A DNA stretch of 64,000 nt from Pseudomonadota bacterium (GTDB taxonomy: Bacteria > Pseudomonadota > Gammaproteobacteria > Pseudomonadales > Pseudohongiellaceae): the NCBI GenBank assembly GCA_027592275.1, contig JAQCKF010000001.1:1-64000 (forward strand), read 5' to 3'. Each line of letters starts with the position of its first letter. The stretch's first letter is position 1. The notes beneath the pieces are model-generated. The model did no database searches, was not told the DNA's origin, and saw only the letters and a program-made list of their open reading frames with translations. The position numbers were made by a program, and so were the translations under genes. Of the stretch, positions 7,226-16,362 are shown in pieces.

Positions 7226-8947
7226 ATGAATCAGAATAGCAAGACTACGAAATACCCAGAGCTCATTGCGGCATTAAAGGATGTTAAGAGTTACTTTATC
7301 CTTGCAGGCGTGTTCAGTGCCGCCATCAATATATTGATGCTGGTTCCAGTGATCTATATGCTGCAGGTATACGACCGGGTGATGTCCAGCGGGAGTCTTT
7401 CCACACTCACCAGCCTAACCCTGATCATGACAGCTCTGCTGATGGCAATGGGTGGTTTCGAATGGGTTCGTTCAAGAATATTAATCAGTGCCAGCAACCG
7501 AATCGAGAAAAATCTGCGTAAACGGGTTTCGGAAGCCGCGTTTAAACACTCTCTGTTGTCCGGCGGTGGAAGCGCTCAGCCGCTAGCCGACCTCACAGGT
7601 CTGAGGCAATTTCTGACGGGTAATGGCCTGTTCGCCTTTTTTGATGCTCCCTGGTTTCCCATCTATGTCGGCATAATGTTTATGTTTCACAGCTGGTTCG
7701 GCGTCTCGGCAATCATCGCCGGAATCATCATGGTTGCCCTGGCCTATACTAATGAAATCATGACCAGCAAGCGATTACAGGAGGCTAACACCCTCTCAAA
7801 CAAGGTGTCGAATCAACTAGGCGGCAGCCTACGCAACGCCGAAGTCATCGCCGCCATGGGGATGTCAGATGACATCAGGAACCGTCAAGAGGCTGGCTCA
7901 GATCAAGTTCTGTCACTGCAGACAGAAGCCAGCAGCCGAGCGGCAATAGTCGCCAATGTCTCAAAGTCCTTTCGCATGATCGTGCAATCGCTGCTGCTGG
8001 GTATGGGAGCGCTGCTGGCGCTTCGAGGAGAAATTTCTCCGGGGATGGTTATCGCAGGCTCCCTATTACTGGGGCGAGCACTCGCACCAATCGACCTGCT
8101 GGTGGGCACATGGAAGGGCTTTTCCATTGCCAGGGCCCAATATGCGCGGCTGGGGGAATTATTACTGGCCATACCGGCGGAGCAGGAGACCATGAGTCTT
8201 CCTGCTCCGGAAGGAAAGCTGAGTGCGGAACAGGTTGTAGTGTTTCCGCCGGGATCACAATTACCAGCTGTTAAAGGCGTGAGCCTGCAGTTGGATGCCG
8301 GAGAGGTTTTGGGTATTGTCGGACCAAGCGCTTCTGGCAAATCCAGCTTGGCGCGCGCCTTACTGGGAATCTGGCCAGCCCGCTCCGGCAAGGTTCGTCT
8401 GGATGGCGCCGACATTGCTATCTGGAACCGAGCCGAACTAGGCCCTCACATTGGCTATTTGCCCCAGGATATCGAGCTGTTTAGTGGCTCCATATCCGAG
8501 AATATTTCACGCTTCGGCGAGCTCTCGCCGGAGAAGATCGTCGCCGCCGCCAAGCTCTCGGGGGTGCATGAAATGATACTCGGCCTTCCCCAGGGCTACG
8601 ACACTGTGATTGGCGGTGTCGGTGGCGTTTTATCTGGCGGTCAGAGGCAGAGGATCGGGCTGGCGCGAGCGGTTTACGGTAACCCCAAGCTGATGATACT
8701 GGATGAGCCCAATTCCAATCTTGACGACCAGGGGGAAAAAGAATTGGTGGAGGCCATAAACCGAATCAAGCAGATCGGATGCACGGTAATAGTCATTACC
8801 CATCGTACGATGGTGCTGCAGTGTGTGGACAAGATACTCGTAATGAAGGATGGCGTGGCAGCAGCATTTGGGCCAAAAGATCAGGTTCTCGCCAGCTTGA
8901 TGGCTCCTGCCAAAACGCCGGCACCGGCTATAGCCAGCGGCGGATAA
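7226..8947 (+). CDS. Type I secretion ABC transporter/permease (PrtD/RsaD type)
   Basis: 573 residues. The exporter half (~20-310) has hydrophobic helices including FILAGVFSAAINILMLVPVIYMLQVYDRV, the hallmark start of the PrtD/AprD/RsaD class, which lacks the C39-like domain of HlyB. The nucleotide-binding domain has Walker A GPSASGKSS (366-374), signature LSGGQ (469-473), Walker B LMILDEP (489-495) and an H-loop in VITHR. It energises one-step export from cytoplasm to the outside. It heads a three-gene type I cluster with the adaptor and TolC-like genes. The 169-base upstream gap has no CRP-like site. The likely substrate is the surface protein at the left edge. Confidence 0.93.
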   Translation: MNQNSKTTKYPELIAALKDVKSYFILAGVFSAAINILMLVPVIYMLQVYDRVMSSGSLSTLTSLTLIMTALLMAMGGFEWVRSRILISASNRIEKNLRKRVSEAAFKHSLLSGGGSAQPLADLTGLRQFLTGNGLFAFFDAPWFPIYVGIMFMFHSWFGVSAIIAGIIMVALAYTNEIMTSKRLQEANTLSNKVSNQLGGSLRNAEVIAAMGMSDDIRNRQEAGSDQVLSLQTEASSRAAIVANVSKSFRMIVQSLLLGMGALLALRGEISPGMVIAGSLLLGRALAPIDLLVGTWKGFSIARAQYARLGELLLAIPAEQETMSLPAPEGKLSAEQVVVFPPGSQLPAVKGVSLQLDAGEVLGIVGPSASGKSSLARALLGIWPARSGKVRLDGADIAIWNRAELGPHIGYLPQDIELFSGSISENISRFGELSPEKIVAAAKLSGVHEMILGLPQGYDTVIGGVGGVLSGGQRQRIGLARAVYGNPKLMILDEPNSNLDDQGEKELVEAINRIKQIGCTVIVITHRTMVLQCVDKILVMKDGVAAAFGPKDQVLASLMAPAKTPAPAIASGG

Positions 8948-9019
8948 AGCCGCTTGAAGAATTTAGCAAACAGAAAATAAACTCTCACCGCTTAATGGTG
9001 AATCTACTGGGAATTAGCC

Positions 9020-10357
9020 GTGATAGAGAATAAACCCGCCGCGTCAAAGGCGGACAACACAGAGGAGCTGGCGCACGTCGATACCAGCATGCAGATTCCG
9101 GTAAGGACCGGTCTAATTATCTTTTCCCTAGTGTTTGGAGTCTTCGGCTTTTGGGCCGCATTTGCACCTTTAGATTCCGCAGCACACTCCTCAGGCGTGG
9201 TGACTGTTGAATCCTACAAGAAGGTAATCCAACACCTCGAAGGGGGTATAGTCGGCCAGATCCTGGTGCGCAATGGCGACGTCGTCAAGGCGGGAGATAC
9301 GTTACTTGTGCTTAGTAACACGCAGCCTCTGGCACAGCTGGAGATTGCCAAGACACTGTTTGTGGCGCTAAAAGCCAGAGAGGCTCGTCTGCTGGCGGAG
9401 AGCGGCGGTAGCGAATCCATCGCCTTCGCTCCGGTGCTTTTGGAAGAGGGGTATGATGCTCAAGCCGAAATAGCTTCAGAGAGACAGATTTTCGTTGCCC
9501 GCAAGGCCGCTCGCGATGGCGAGGTGGAAGTTTTGGAGCAGCGTACGGAGCAACTGGCGTCCCAAGTTACCGGCCTGGAAGCTGTGCGTACAAGCAAGCT
9601 TGAACTGGCGGCATCATTTTCAGAAGAGCTTGTGGATGTGCAAGCGCTGCTCGATCAAGGCTTCGCCAACAAGCAACGACTTCGAGAACTGCAGCGTAGC
9701 TATTCTTCGTATACAGGTGAAGCGGCAGATTTGACCGCCAATATTTCCACGACTGAAATGCAAATTGGTGAGACTCGCCTGCAGATATTGCAACAGGATA
9801 AAAATTTCCTGAACGAGGTGGTAAGCGAGCTCGCTGAAGTCCAAAATCGGTTGAAAGACACCGAGGAGCGGATGATCGCCCTACAGGACATTGTTCGTCG
9901 AACAGCCATAACGACTCCGGTAGACGGCATTGTTAACGGCATGCAAGTGCATGGCGTGGGCGAGGTAGTAAAACCCGGTGCAAACATTACCGAGGTGGTT
10001 CCCCAGACCGATGAACTCATTATCGAAGCAAATGTCTCCCCAATCGATATCGATCGAGTAGCTGAGGGACAGGAAGCCACCATTACCTTTTCTGCCTTCA
10101 GCAGTGGCTTGATGCCTACTATCTATGGCACCGTGATAGGAATCTCTGCCGACAGATTGATCGATCAAACTAACGGAGCCCCTTACTATCTCGCGCGAAT
10201 TGAAGTCACGGAAGAGGGTATGGCTGATATGGGTGACCTGGTACTCGTTCCTGGGATGCCCGCCGAAGTATTTATTAATGCCGGTACGAGAACATTCCTG
10301 CAATATGTGCTTAAACCCTTTACCACTGCCCTCAGCCGCAGCTTTATTGAAGACTAA
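9020..10357 (+). CDS. Type I secretion membrane-fusion protein (HlyD/PrtE/RsaE family)
   Basis: 445 residues from a GTG start (no ATG before residue 24; GGGA lies upstream). It has one N-terminal transmembrane span (~29-50, GLIIFSLVFGVFGFWAAFAPLD), then the lipoyl half-motif GVVTVESYKKVIQHLEGGIVG. A long coiled coil covers ~140-285, the second lipoyl half is near ITTPVDGIVNGMQVHGVGEVVKPG, and a beta-barrel with a basic C-terminus follows. The protein bridges the inner-membrane ABC protein and the outer-membrane channel across the periplasm. It lies 72 bases after the ABC gene and 6 bases before the channel gene, so co-transcription is likely. Confidence 0.92.
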   Translation: MIENKPAASKADNTEELAHVDTSMQIPVRTGLIIFSLVFGVFGFWAAFAPLDSAAHSSGVVTVESYKKVIQHLEGGIVGQILVRNGDVVKAGDTLLVLSNTQPLAQLEIAKTLFVALKAREARLLAESGGSESIAFAPVLLEEGYDAQAEIASERQIFVARKAARDGEVEVLEQRTEQLASQVTGLEAVRTSKLELAASFSEELVDVQALLDQGFANKQRLRELQRSYSSYTGEAADLTANISTTEMQIGETRLQILQQDKNFLNEVVSELAEVQNRLKDTEERMIALQDIVRRTAITTPVDGIVNGMQVHGVGEVVKPGANITEVVPQTDELIIEANVSPIDIDRVAEGQEATITFSAFSSGLMPTIYGTVIGISADRLIDQTNGAPYYLARIEVTEEGMADMGDLVLVPGMPAEVFINAGTRTFLQYVLKPFTTALSRSFIED

Positions 10358-10363
10358 TCAGAC

Positions 10364-11707
10364 ATGAAAGACTCTATCAGATGGCTTTTTTGCCTTAGCT
10401 TCGCGTCGAGTATTTCGATGGCGAGTATTGCTCAAGATTATGACTCTACGGGAATAACAGGGACAACACTCGAGGATTTTTTCAGCGCTGCCATCGATTA
10501 CAGTCCCCAGCTCAAGATCGCCGAGGAGCGGTTAAACATCGGTTCTGCGCGCACCAGCGCCGCCAAGGGTCAACTGCTTCCGCAACTAAGGGCCAATGCA
10601 AGCAGATCCGATAACCGCCGCAATGCATTAGGTGCAGTAGATACCTTCGATGGAGAACGTTACTCCATCACGCTGACTCAGGTACTGTTTAACTGGCAGG
10701 CATTTTCCGCGCGCAATGAAGCGTCCCTGCTAGAGGACCAGTTCGAAGCCGAGTATTTCGGAGAACTGGCATTTCTGTTAACCGATGTTGCCGAAAAGTA
10801 TTTTGATGTGTTGTTAGCAAGTGATGCCCTGAACTCTATAGCCAGTGAGTTAGATGCGGTGAGCAATCAGCTGGATCAGATTCAGAGTATGTATGACCGC
10901 CAACTGGCACAGATTACCGATTTGTACCAGGCCCAGGCGAGCCTCGCGGCGGTTGAGGCACAACAGCTACAGTTGCAAACTGAGCTGGCGATGCGACGCG
11001 AAGCCCTGCGTTCAGCCAGCGGTGTAGAAAGCGGGGATTTATACCGATTAAGCGACGAGACGAATATTCCGCCACTTGAGAACAGCATCAACTATTGGGT
11101 GCAACAGGCCGAGGAAAACAATCATCAGATTAGCGCCAGAGAGTACGCCGTGGAAGCTGCCGACAAGCGCATCGACCAGCGGCGTGGCGCTTATATGCCA
11201 CAGGTAAACTTCGTCGTTCAGCGCCAGGACTCCGATGTGGGTTTCGATAATAGACCCCAAGACAGAACTGATAATACCTATATTGGCCTGGATGTAACCA
11301 TTCCTCTGTATGCCGGCGGCAGTAATCGTGCTGGGGTTAGAGAAGCGACCAGCCAGCGCAGGATTGCCGAAAGCGAGCTGCGCCAGGTGCAACTTCAAGC
11401 TAATGAGAGAGTCCGCTCTGCGTATTTGCAGGTGCAGTCGGCTGAAACCATGATCGAGGCCGCCCGCAAATTGCTGGAATCGACAGAACTTACCTCCACC
11501 GCCATGCAGCGCGGTTTTGAACTCGGCGCGGTGACGAATGTGGATGTGTTAAATGCACTGCGTGATCAATTTCGAGCGGAGCGAGACCTGCAGAGAACTC
11601 GCTATGACCAAGTGAAATTTCTGCTTCTTCTAAAAAGAGAAGCCGGGTTGCTGAGCGCAGATGACATGCTTGAAGTTGGCGGTTGGCTCGAGCCTGCTGG
11701 CAATTAG
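10364..11707 (+). CDS. Type I secretion outer-membrane channel, TolC family
   Basis: 447 residues with a signal peptide (MKDSIRWLFCLSFASSISMASIAQ). Two similar outer-membrane-efflux halves (~35-230 and ~245-440) are rich in long amphipathic helices (AEERLNIGSARTSAAKGQLLP; AETMIEAARKLLESTELTSTA), as in TolC/PrtF/RsaF. Trimers form the outer-membrane barrel and periplasmic tunnel that meet the HlyD-type adaptor encoded just upstream. This completes a dedicated type I system. Confidence 0.92.
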   Translation: MKDSIRWLFCLSFASSISMASIAQDYDSTGITGTTLEDFFSAAIDYSPQLKIAEERLNIGSARTSAAKGQLLPQLRANASRSDNRRNALGAVDTFDGERYSITLTQVLFNWQAFSARNEASLLEDQFEAEYFGELAFLLTDVAEKYFDVLLASDALNSIASELDAVSNQLDQIQSMYDRQLAQITDLYQAQASLAAVEAQQLQLQTELAMRREALRSASGVESGDLYRLSDETNIPPLENSINYWVQQAEENNHQISAREYAVEAADKRIDQRRGAYMPQVNFVVQRQDSDVGFDNRPQDRTDNTYIGLDVTIPLYAGGSNRAGVREATSQRRIAESELRQVQLQANERVRSAYLQVQSAETMIEAARKLLESTELTSTAMQRGFELGAVTNVDVLNALRDQFRAERDLQRTRYDQVKFLLLLKREAGLLSADDMLEVGGWLEPAGN

Positions 11708-11711
11708 ATCT

Positions 11712-12242
11712 ATGCTTGAGCTACATCGTCTCACCACTGAATATATTCAAATCGAAGATCGTTTTCGCCTTACCGGCGAAGATCAGCAAGGTAGGGCTCT
11801 GTGTCTTTGGTTAACACAGCGGCTCGCACTCAGAATTGTTGCCCATCTGGTGGATGCTATTGCCACTAGTTCCCCTGAGGCTATTCAGAACCCAAGCCAG
11901 GATCAAGATGTTAGCAAACTGCTTCAAAGCTTTGCCCAACAAGCAGCAGCTGCCGACTTATCGCCACAGGCTGCAGTACAAAGCAGTGCTGCTACGCAGT
12001 CCATGCTGATCAATGAAGTAGATATTACCCGCGCTGAGGGCGGGGCAGTTGGCCTGGTTTTCAAGAATCATGAAGAAATAAAAGTCGCTCTCAGTTTTCA
12101 ACTACAGCAATTGCGACAATGGCTATCCATTATTCATGCTCAATGGATAAAAGCGGAGTGGCCTAACTCTATTTGGCCTGAATGGATAGGCGAAAAAGCT
12201 CAACCGGTGGACTCGACAGATCCCAGTAATCCACTGCACTAA
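11712..12242 (+). CDS. Small cytoplasmic protein of unknown function in the type I secretion cluster
   Basis: 176 residues from ATG 11712, four bases after the TolC-like stop. The track start at 11661 would overlap that gene by 47 bases and is less likely. There is no signal peptide or membrane span. An N-terminal part (LHRLTTEYIQIEDRFRLTG) looks like beta strands, followed by helices and a Gln/Ala-rich linker (~60-90). A second beta-rich part comes next, then a tryptophan-rich C-terminus (LRQWLSIIHAQWIKAEWP). No family is recognised. Its position suggests a translationally coupled accessory factor for the secretion system or its substrate, such as a chaperone or regulator, but this is only contextual. 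Confidence 0.6.
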   Translation: MLELHRLTTEYIQIEDRFRLTGEDQQGRALCLWLTQRLALRIVAHLVDAIATSSPEAIQNPSQDQDVSKLLQSFAQQAAAADLSPQAAVQSSAATQSMLINEVDITRAEGGAVGLVFKNHEEIKVALSFQLQQLRQWLSIIHAQWIKAEWPNSIWPEWIGEKAQPVDSTDPSNPLH

Positions 12243-12297
12243 TCTCTGCATTGTCTTGAATTCTTACGCGCCTGGTAAATCACCGACCAGCAGTTTA

Positions 12298-13026
12298 CTA
12301 GAAGTACAAATCGATAATATTGTGGGTAACTTCTTGCAGAGATAATTGCAGTTGCTCACGGGAATAGTGATAGAAACCCTCTGCATGACTGACCTGGGAA
12401 TCTAAGGTAAATGTTCGTCCCTTGTCCAACGCGAGGACGAGTTCTTCGTAGTTGTTCTCTTCATTTTGGCTCCCATAGACTGTCATTGCCTGTTCCTTAC
12501 GCGGCCTCTGGGCAGTGATGTCGATGAATAGATTGACTGGATTCTGTACGCCGATTTCATAGGAATAGGCATTGGTTCGGGCTGCCGCTTTCCCTAATTT
12601 TTGCACTGCCGACCATACTAATAGAGCTGTATTGCGGTGATCTGGATGCAACTCCAGCGGCCCAGGAAAGAAGATACTAGCTACACCAAGCTCACTAATT
12701 TTCTGACAAACTCTTTCTACGAGAGCTGCACTTACTGTCAGCCCACGGTCCGGCTGTTGCCAACTATCGACGCTGCTAATCCCTAAAATTTTTGCTGCCT
12801 GCTGCACTTCCTTGTTTCTTACATCCGCCAGACTTTCAGCGCTTCCGCCCAAGGCACCATCAGTCAATACCACCAGATGCGTCTGAATACCCTCTGCGTG
12901 TGCCTTCAGTAGGCTGCCGGCCATACCATAGGTCTCATCGTCGGCATGGGGTGCGAATACTAGCCAGGGTCCGCCCGGCAGCGGGGATGTCTCGAAGGGG
13001 ATGAGTATGTGTTCGGGATTTAGCAT
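12298..13026 (-). CDS. PIG-L/LmbE-family N-acetyl-sugar deacetylase
   Basis: 242 residues. The zinc-binding motif APHADDE (~26-32) and the downstream HPDH (~122-125) are the PIG-L signature. Members remove N-acetyl groups from GlcNAc-containing glycoconjugates. There is no signal peptide, so it acts in the cytoplasm or at the inner membrane face. It is divergent from the Wzm/Wzt genes, which suggests it modifies the sugar of the polysaccharide or lipid-linked precursor exported by them. The substrate is unknown. The 55-base convergent gap to the previous gene holds only a weak hairpin. Confidence 0.82.
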   Translation of the reverse strand: MLNPEHILIPFETSPLPGGPWLVFAPHADDETYGMAGSLLKAHAEGIQTHLVVLTDGALGGSAESLADVRNKEVQQAAKILGISSVDSWQQPDRGLTVSAALVERVCQKISELGVASIFFPGPLELHPDHRNTALLVWSAVQKLGKAAARTNAYSYEIGVQNPVNLFIDITAQRPRKEQAMTVYGSQNEENNYEELVLALDKGRTFTLDSQVSHAEGFYHYSREQLQLSLQEVTHNIIDLYF

Positions 13027-13196
13027 GGTGAGCAGTATAAATCAGCTTGGTAAAAATTGTTGAATGCCGTGATTATAAGGGCTTGGAGCGGTAATTTTTA
13101 GTTTTTTCAGGCAATTCGTGGTTAAATTCGCAGCCTCACAATAGAACTAATTAGCAGACTCTTTTACTAACTACTAAGCACAATACTGGATCGGGA

Positions 13197-14003
13197 ATGC
13201 TACTTACTCTGCTACGTGAATGGATGCTGACACCGTTCACTCATTACCGACTCTTCCATAATTTCGCGAGACAGGATTTCCTGGCCCAATTCACGGCATC
13301 CATAGGCGGCTTTCTGTGGCTGATCATCACGCCGATCATCCACATCATGATCTATGCCTTCGTGTTTGGTGTTCTTTTTGGTCAGCGACCAGCGGCGGGA
13401 TTCGAAGAGAGCACGTTTGTCGTGTTCATGATGGTTGGCTACCTACCTTGGTTTGCCTTTGCCGACTCCATTGGTAAATCCACTGGTCTACTAATCGAGA
13501 AGGCGCCGTTAATCACCAAGGTGAAATTTCCAGTACAGATTATTCCCGTTGTGGGGTCGGTAATTCCCTATTTAACACACGCCATAGGCTTCGGCATACT
13601 GTTGGCGTACCTGGCCACTCAGGGTTACTGGAATTGGATGTGGTTCTATCTACCGGTTATCTTCTTCTTCCAGTTTTTATTCACATTGGGCTTGGTGGCT
13701 ATTCTCTCAGCGCTAAGTGTCTTCCTTCGCGATTTACAGCAATTGGTTGCTCTGGGCATCACCATCTGGTTTTTCCTAACGCCGATAATTTGGCCAATAT
13801 CTATTATCGAAGACGAGGCGCAGCGAGACATATTTTTGTTAAATCCCATGCATAGCTTCGTTAGCCTGTATCGTGAGATCGTTCTTCTAGGTCAGGTTAC
13901 GTTTATTCATCTGATAATAATAATCCCCGTCTCAATCATTACTTACTTTTTTGGTGGTTGGTTATTCATGAAGATCAAACAGGCGTTCGGCGATGTCCTC
14001 TAG
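13197..14003 (+). CDS. wzm: Polysaccharide ABC-2 transporter permease (Wzm type)
   Basis: 268 residues with six hydrophobic segments in the ABC-2 pattern. LAQFTASIGGFLWLIITPIIHIMIYAFVFGVLFG after an N-terminal interfacial helix is typical of Wzm/KpsM/TagG. These permeases move undecaprenyl-linked O-polysaccharide or similar glycans across the inner membrane. The gene is followed 27 bases later by the matching ATPase. The 170-base upstream spacer carries one CRP-like half-site only. Next to a surface-layer secretion system, it may export the glycan that anchors the layer, as smooth LPS does in Caulobacter. Confidence 0.88.
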   Translation: MLLTLLREWMLTPFTHYRLFHNFARQDFLAQFTASIGGFLWLIITPIIHIMIYAFVFGVLFGQRPAAGFEESTFVVFMMVGYLPWFAFADSIGKSTGLLIEKAPLITKVKFPVQIIPVVGSVIPYLTHAIGFGILLAYLATQGYWNWMWFYLPVIFFFQFLFTLGLVAILSALSVFLRDLQQLVALGITIWFFLTPIIWPISIIEDEAQRDIFLLNPMHSFVSLYREIVLLGQVTFIHLIIIIPVSIITYFFGGWLFMKIKQAFGDVL

Positions 14004-14030
14004 TTTACTTTTCCATAGCAGGAGTTAACT

Positions 14031-15248
14031 ATGCCTCGCGTATCTGTTCAGAATCTGAATAAGGATTTTAAAATTTATGAGCGACCTCAGGACAGGTTGT
14101 ACGAAATTATTCTGCGCGAGCAGCGGCACCAGCTTTACCATGTGCTGAGTGATATATCGTTCGCCGTTCCGGACGGCAAGAGCCTAGGAATCATCGGCGA
14201 CAACGGTGCTGGCAAATCGACTCTACTCAAACTTTTAGTTGGGACTCTACAACCCACCAGCGGCGAGATCACAATCGAAGGACAAGTCGCAGCACTACTG
14301 GAACTCGGCGCAGGTTTTCACCCGGAGTTTACTGGACGCAAGAACATCTATCTGAACGCGGCTCTATTAGGCGTGCCCGATGACAACATCGCCGAGATGG
14401 AGAGAGACATTATTGCGTTCTCCGAGCTCGACTATTTTATCGATAGACCAGTTAAGACTTACTCATCGGGCATGTATGTTCGACTCGCGTTCTCTATCGC
14501 GACAATGGTGCGCCCAGATATCCTCGTCATCGATGAGGCCCTGTCGGTTGGTGACATGGCGTTTCAGAAGAAGTGTGTGCAACGCATGAATGAGTTTCGT
14601 GAGCAGCGCAAGACCATGGTGTTCTGTAGCCACTCCATGTTTCACGTACAAGAGCTCTGCGATATCGCCATCTGGTTAGATAAAGGCAAGATTCAGGAGA
14701 TCGGCGACAGCGACAAGGTGGTGGGACACTACGAAGACTTCTGCAACAACAAGAAAACCTATAGCAGCATTAGAGAAGACATCCCCGGGGAGCTGCGTGC
14801 ATCCGAAGCTGCACAAAAAGAAGAGGTGCAGGACTGCCGTATCAACTCACTCTCTGTTAAGTCACTAGAGGGTAATGATATCACCACCATCAAGCCGCTT
14901 AGTGACGTGCTGCTGGAAATGGAAGTAGAGGTTCTAGTAGATAATATGGAGGGGCATTTCGGTTTCGCCTTCATGAAGTCTGCCGAGGAGCCGATTGCTT
15001 CCTTCCTTACTACCAATGGCGATGAGATAGAGATTGGTTCATTCGCCAAGGGAGACGTTTTTAAGGTCTCCCTTGTTGTCGAGAAGGTCGCCATGCGAGT
15101 AGGGGAGTTCTATGTGCTGGGTGGTCTTGCCGATAAGAGTGGCCTGCTGTGGTATGAGACCAAGTTCAGTAAGCTGCTAGCCATGGAGCCGAACAAGGGT
15201 GTCGGGCCGATGATCATGAAATGCGTGTGGCAGCTCGATAAAGACTAG
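14031..15248 (+). CDS. wzt: Polysaccharide ABC transporter ATP-binding protein with C-terminal carbohydrate-binding-like domain (Wzt type)
   Basis: 405 residues, AGGAG eight bases before ATG. The N-terminal ATPase (~1-240) has Walker A GDNGAGKST, the YSSGM signature variant common in Wzt/TagH, and Walker B ILVIDEAL. The extra C-terminal domain (~255-405) is beta-rich (FGFAFMKSAEEPIASF, EFYVLGGLADKSGLLWYE), matching the Wzt domain that binds the modified glycan terminus in some O-antigen exporters. This implies a capped or length-controlled polysaccharide. It ends 14 bases before the convergent gspK. Confidence 0.9.
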   Translation: MPRVSVQNLNKDFKIYERPQDRLYEIILREQRHQLYHVLSDISFAVPDGKSLGIIGDNGAGKSTLLKLLVGTLQPTSGEITIEGQVAALLELGAGFHPEFTGRKNIYLNAALLGVPDDNIAEMERDIIAFSELDYFIDRPVKTYSSGMYVRLAFSIATMVRPDILVIDEALSVGDMAFQKKCVQRMNEFREQRKTMVFCSHSMFHVQELCDIAIWLDKGKIQEIGDSDKVVGHYEDFCNNKKTYSSIREDIPGELRASEAAQKEEVQDCRINSLSVKSLEGNDITTIKPLSDVLLEMEVEVLVDNMEGHFGFAFMKSAEEPIASFLTTNGDEIEIGSFAKGDVFKVSLVVEKVAMRVGEFYVLGGLADKSGLLWYETKFSKLLAMEPNKGVGPMIMKCVWQLDKD

Positions 15249-15262
15249 GCAGCCGCTGCTCC

Positions 15263-16357
15263 CTAGAGCTCGATTCCGTACTCTTCAACTCTCGCCTTCG
15301 CGGTATCTGGCAGCATGCCGTAAGGATCAACCTTATAGATTCTGGGTAAGGCATTCCCAGAGCGAATTTCTACGATCTCCATATAGGCCTGCCGTACTGT
15401 GTCCTCCGGCTCAACTGCATCTTCATCAAGCTCTAGAGAATCGGATTGTTGGCCTGTTAACGCAGTACTGCTGAATCGCTGTTTCGGATAGACAAAAATG
15501 GAATAGATGTTTGACGTGTTCGTGTCTACCCATTGCGTCAGTTCCTGGAGATTCTCGAATGGCACAATTTCAGCTATCTCCGCGCGATTGCTTATATCCT
15601 CCAGTTCTCGAAAAGCGATTATTGTTTCGATTAGCTCGTCGTCCAGCCCTGGCAGTAGCCGCATTGCTTCTCGAGTTGCTACATTGAGGTTTACGGTTCG
15701 CGTATTGCCGTAAATAGTGAATGCTGCATCTAAGTTGATCCCCTCAAGCAATTGAGCAAAACCACGCACGTGTAGAATTTCTTCTACGGTATCGAGCTCG
15801 GGGTTGTTACGAGGGATGTAGGCCTGATCCAATTCTAGATAGTAGTCCTTCTCCGCACCATTCAGGCCCTCCAAGTCATTCAGGTCTGTCCAATCTGTCC
15901 AGGCTGCAAGTAGATCTTGCACCTCTTCCGGTTCGGCGGCGTCCCCGCCCAGTAATTTTTCTATAAGCAACTGCATATTACGGCGTGGTATTCGATTCAG
16001 GTTTATCTTCCCTGCATGGTCGTAGATGCGAACTACCATGTTGTCAGGTGCTACGTAATTTAACTCCAACGGCTCTCCATCATAGCGGTAGTAAGGATTT
16101 AGTATCTCGCCTTCTTCGGTTTCCTCCAATTGCTGATCAATAGGCGCAGGCATACGCTCTAGCATGAGCTCCATCTCGGCAAAATTGACGGTAGCCATGA
16201 GCTGCGCCCAATCCTGACTAGCGTCGCGATTATGCGCCGCTGTCTGCGCCGACAACCTCACTTTACCCGCCATAGCGGTAACTAACACAGTCAGCAAAAC
16301 CGCCGTCCATAGGACGATTATAATGACAGAGCCTGCTTGTTTAAATGAGTTGTGCAT
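15263..16357 (-). CDS. gspK: Type II secretion minor pseudopilin GspK
   Basis: 364 residues. A short leader and hydrophobic helix (QAGSVIIIVLWTAVLLTVLVTAMAG) are followed by a large globular domain with two helix-hairpin-helix-like stretches (GKINLNRIPRRNMQLLIEKLLGG; RTVNLNVATREAMRLLPGLDDELIETI). This is the standard GspK layout. GspK caps the pseudopilus tip with GspI and GspJ. It is the last gene of the operon, five bases after gspJ. Confidence 0.93.
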   Translation of the reverse strand: MHNSFKQAGSVIIIVLWTAVLLTVLVTAMAGKVRLSAQTAAHNRDASQDWAQLMATVNFAEMELMLERMPAPIDQQLEETEEGEILNPYYRYDGEPLELNYVAPDNMVVRIYDHAGKINLNRIPRRNMQLLIEKLLGGDAAEPEEVQDLLAAWTDWTDLNDLEGLNGAEKDYYLELDQAYIPRNNPELDTVEEILHVRGFAQLLEGINLDAAFTIYGNTRTVNLNVATREAMRLLPGLDDELIETIIAFRELEDISNRAEIAEIVPFENLQELTQWVDTNTSNIYSIFVYPKQRFSSTALTGQQSDSLELDEDAVEPEDTVRQAYMEIVEIRSGNALPRIYKVDPYGMLPDTAKARVEEYGIEL

Positions 16358-16362
16358 GCAAA

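Noticed and set aside
13068-13075. CGTGATTA upstream of wzm as a third CRP-like operator
   Set aside because: Only one half-site is present and no TCACA follows at the right spacing.
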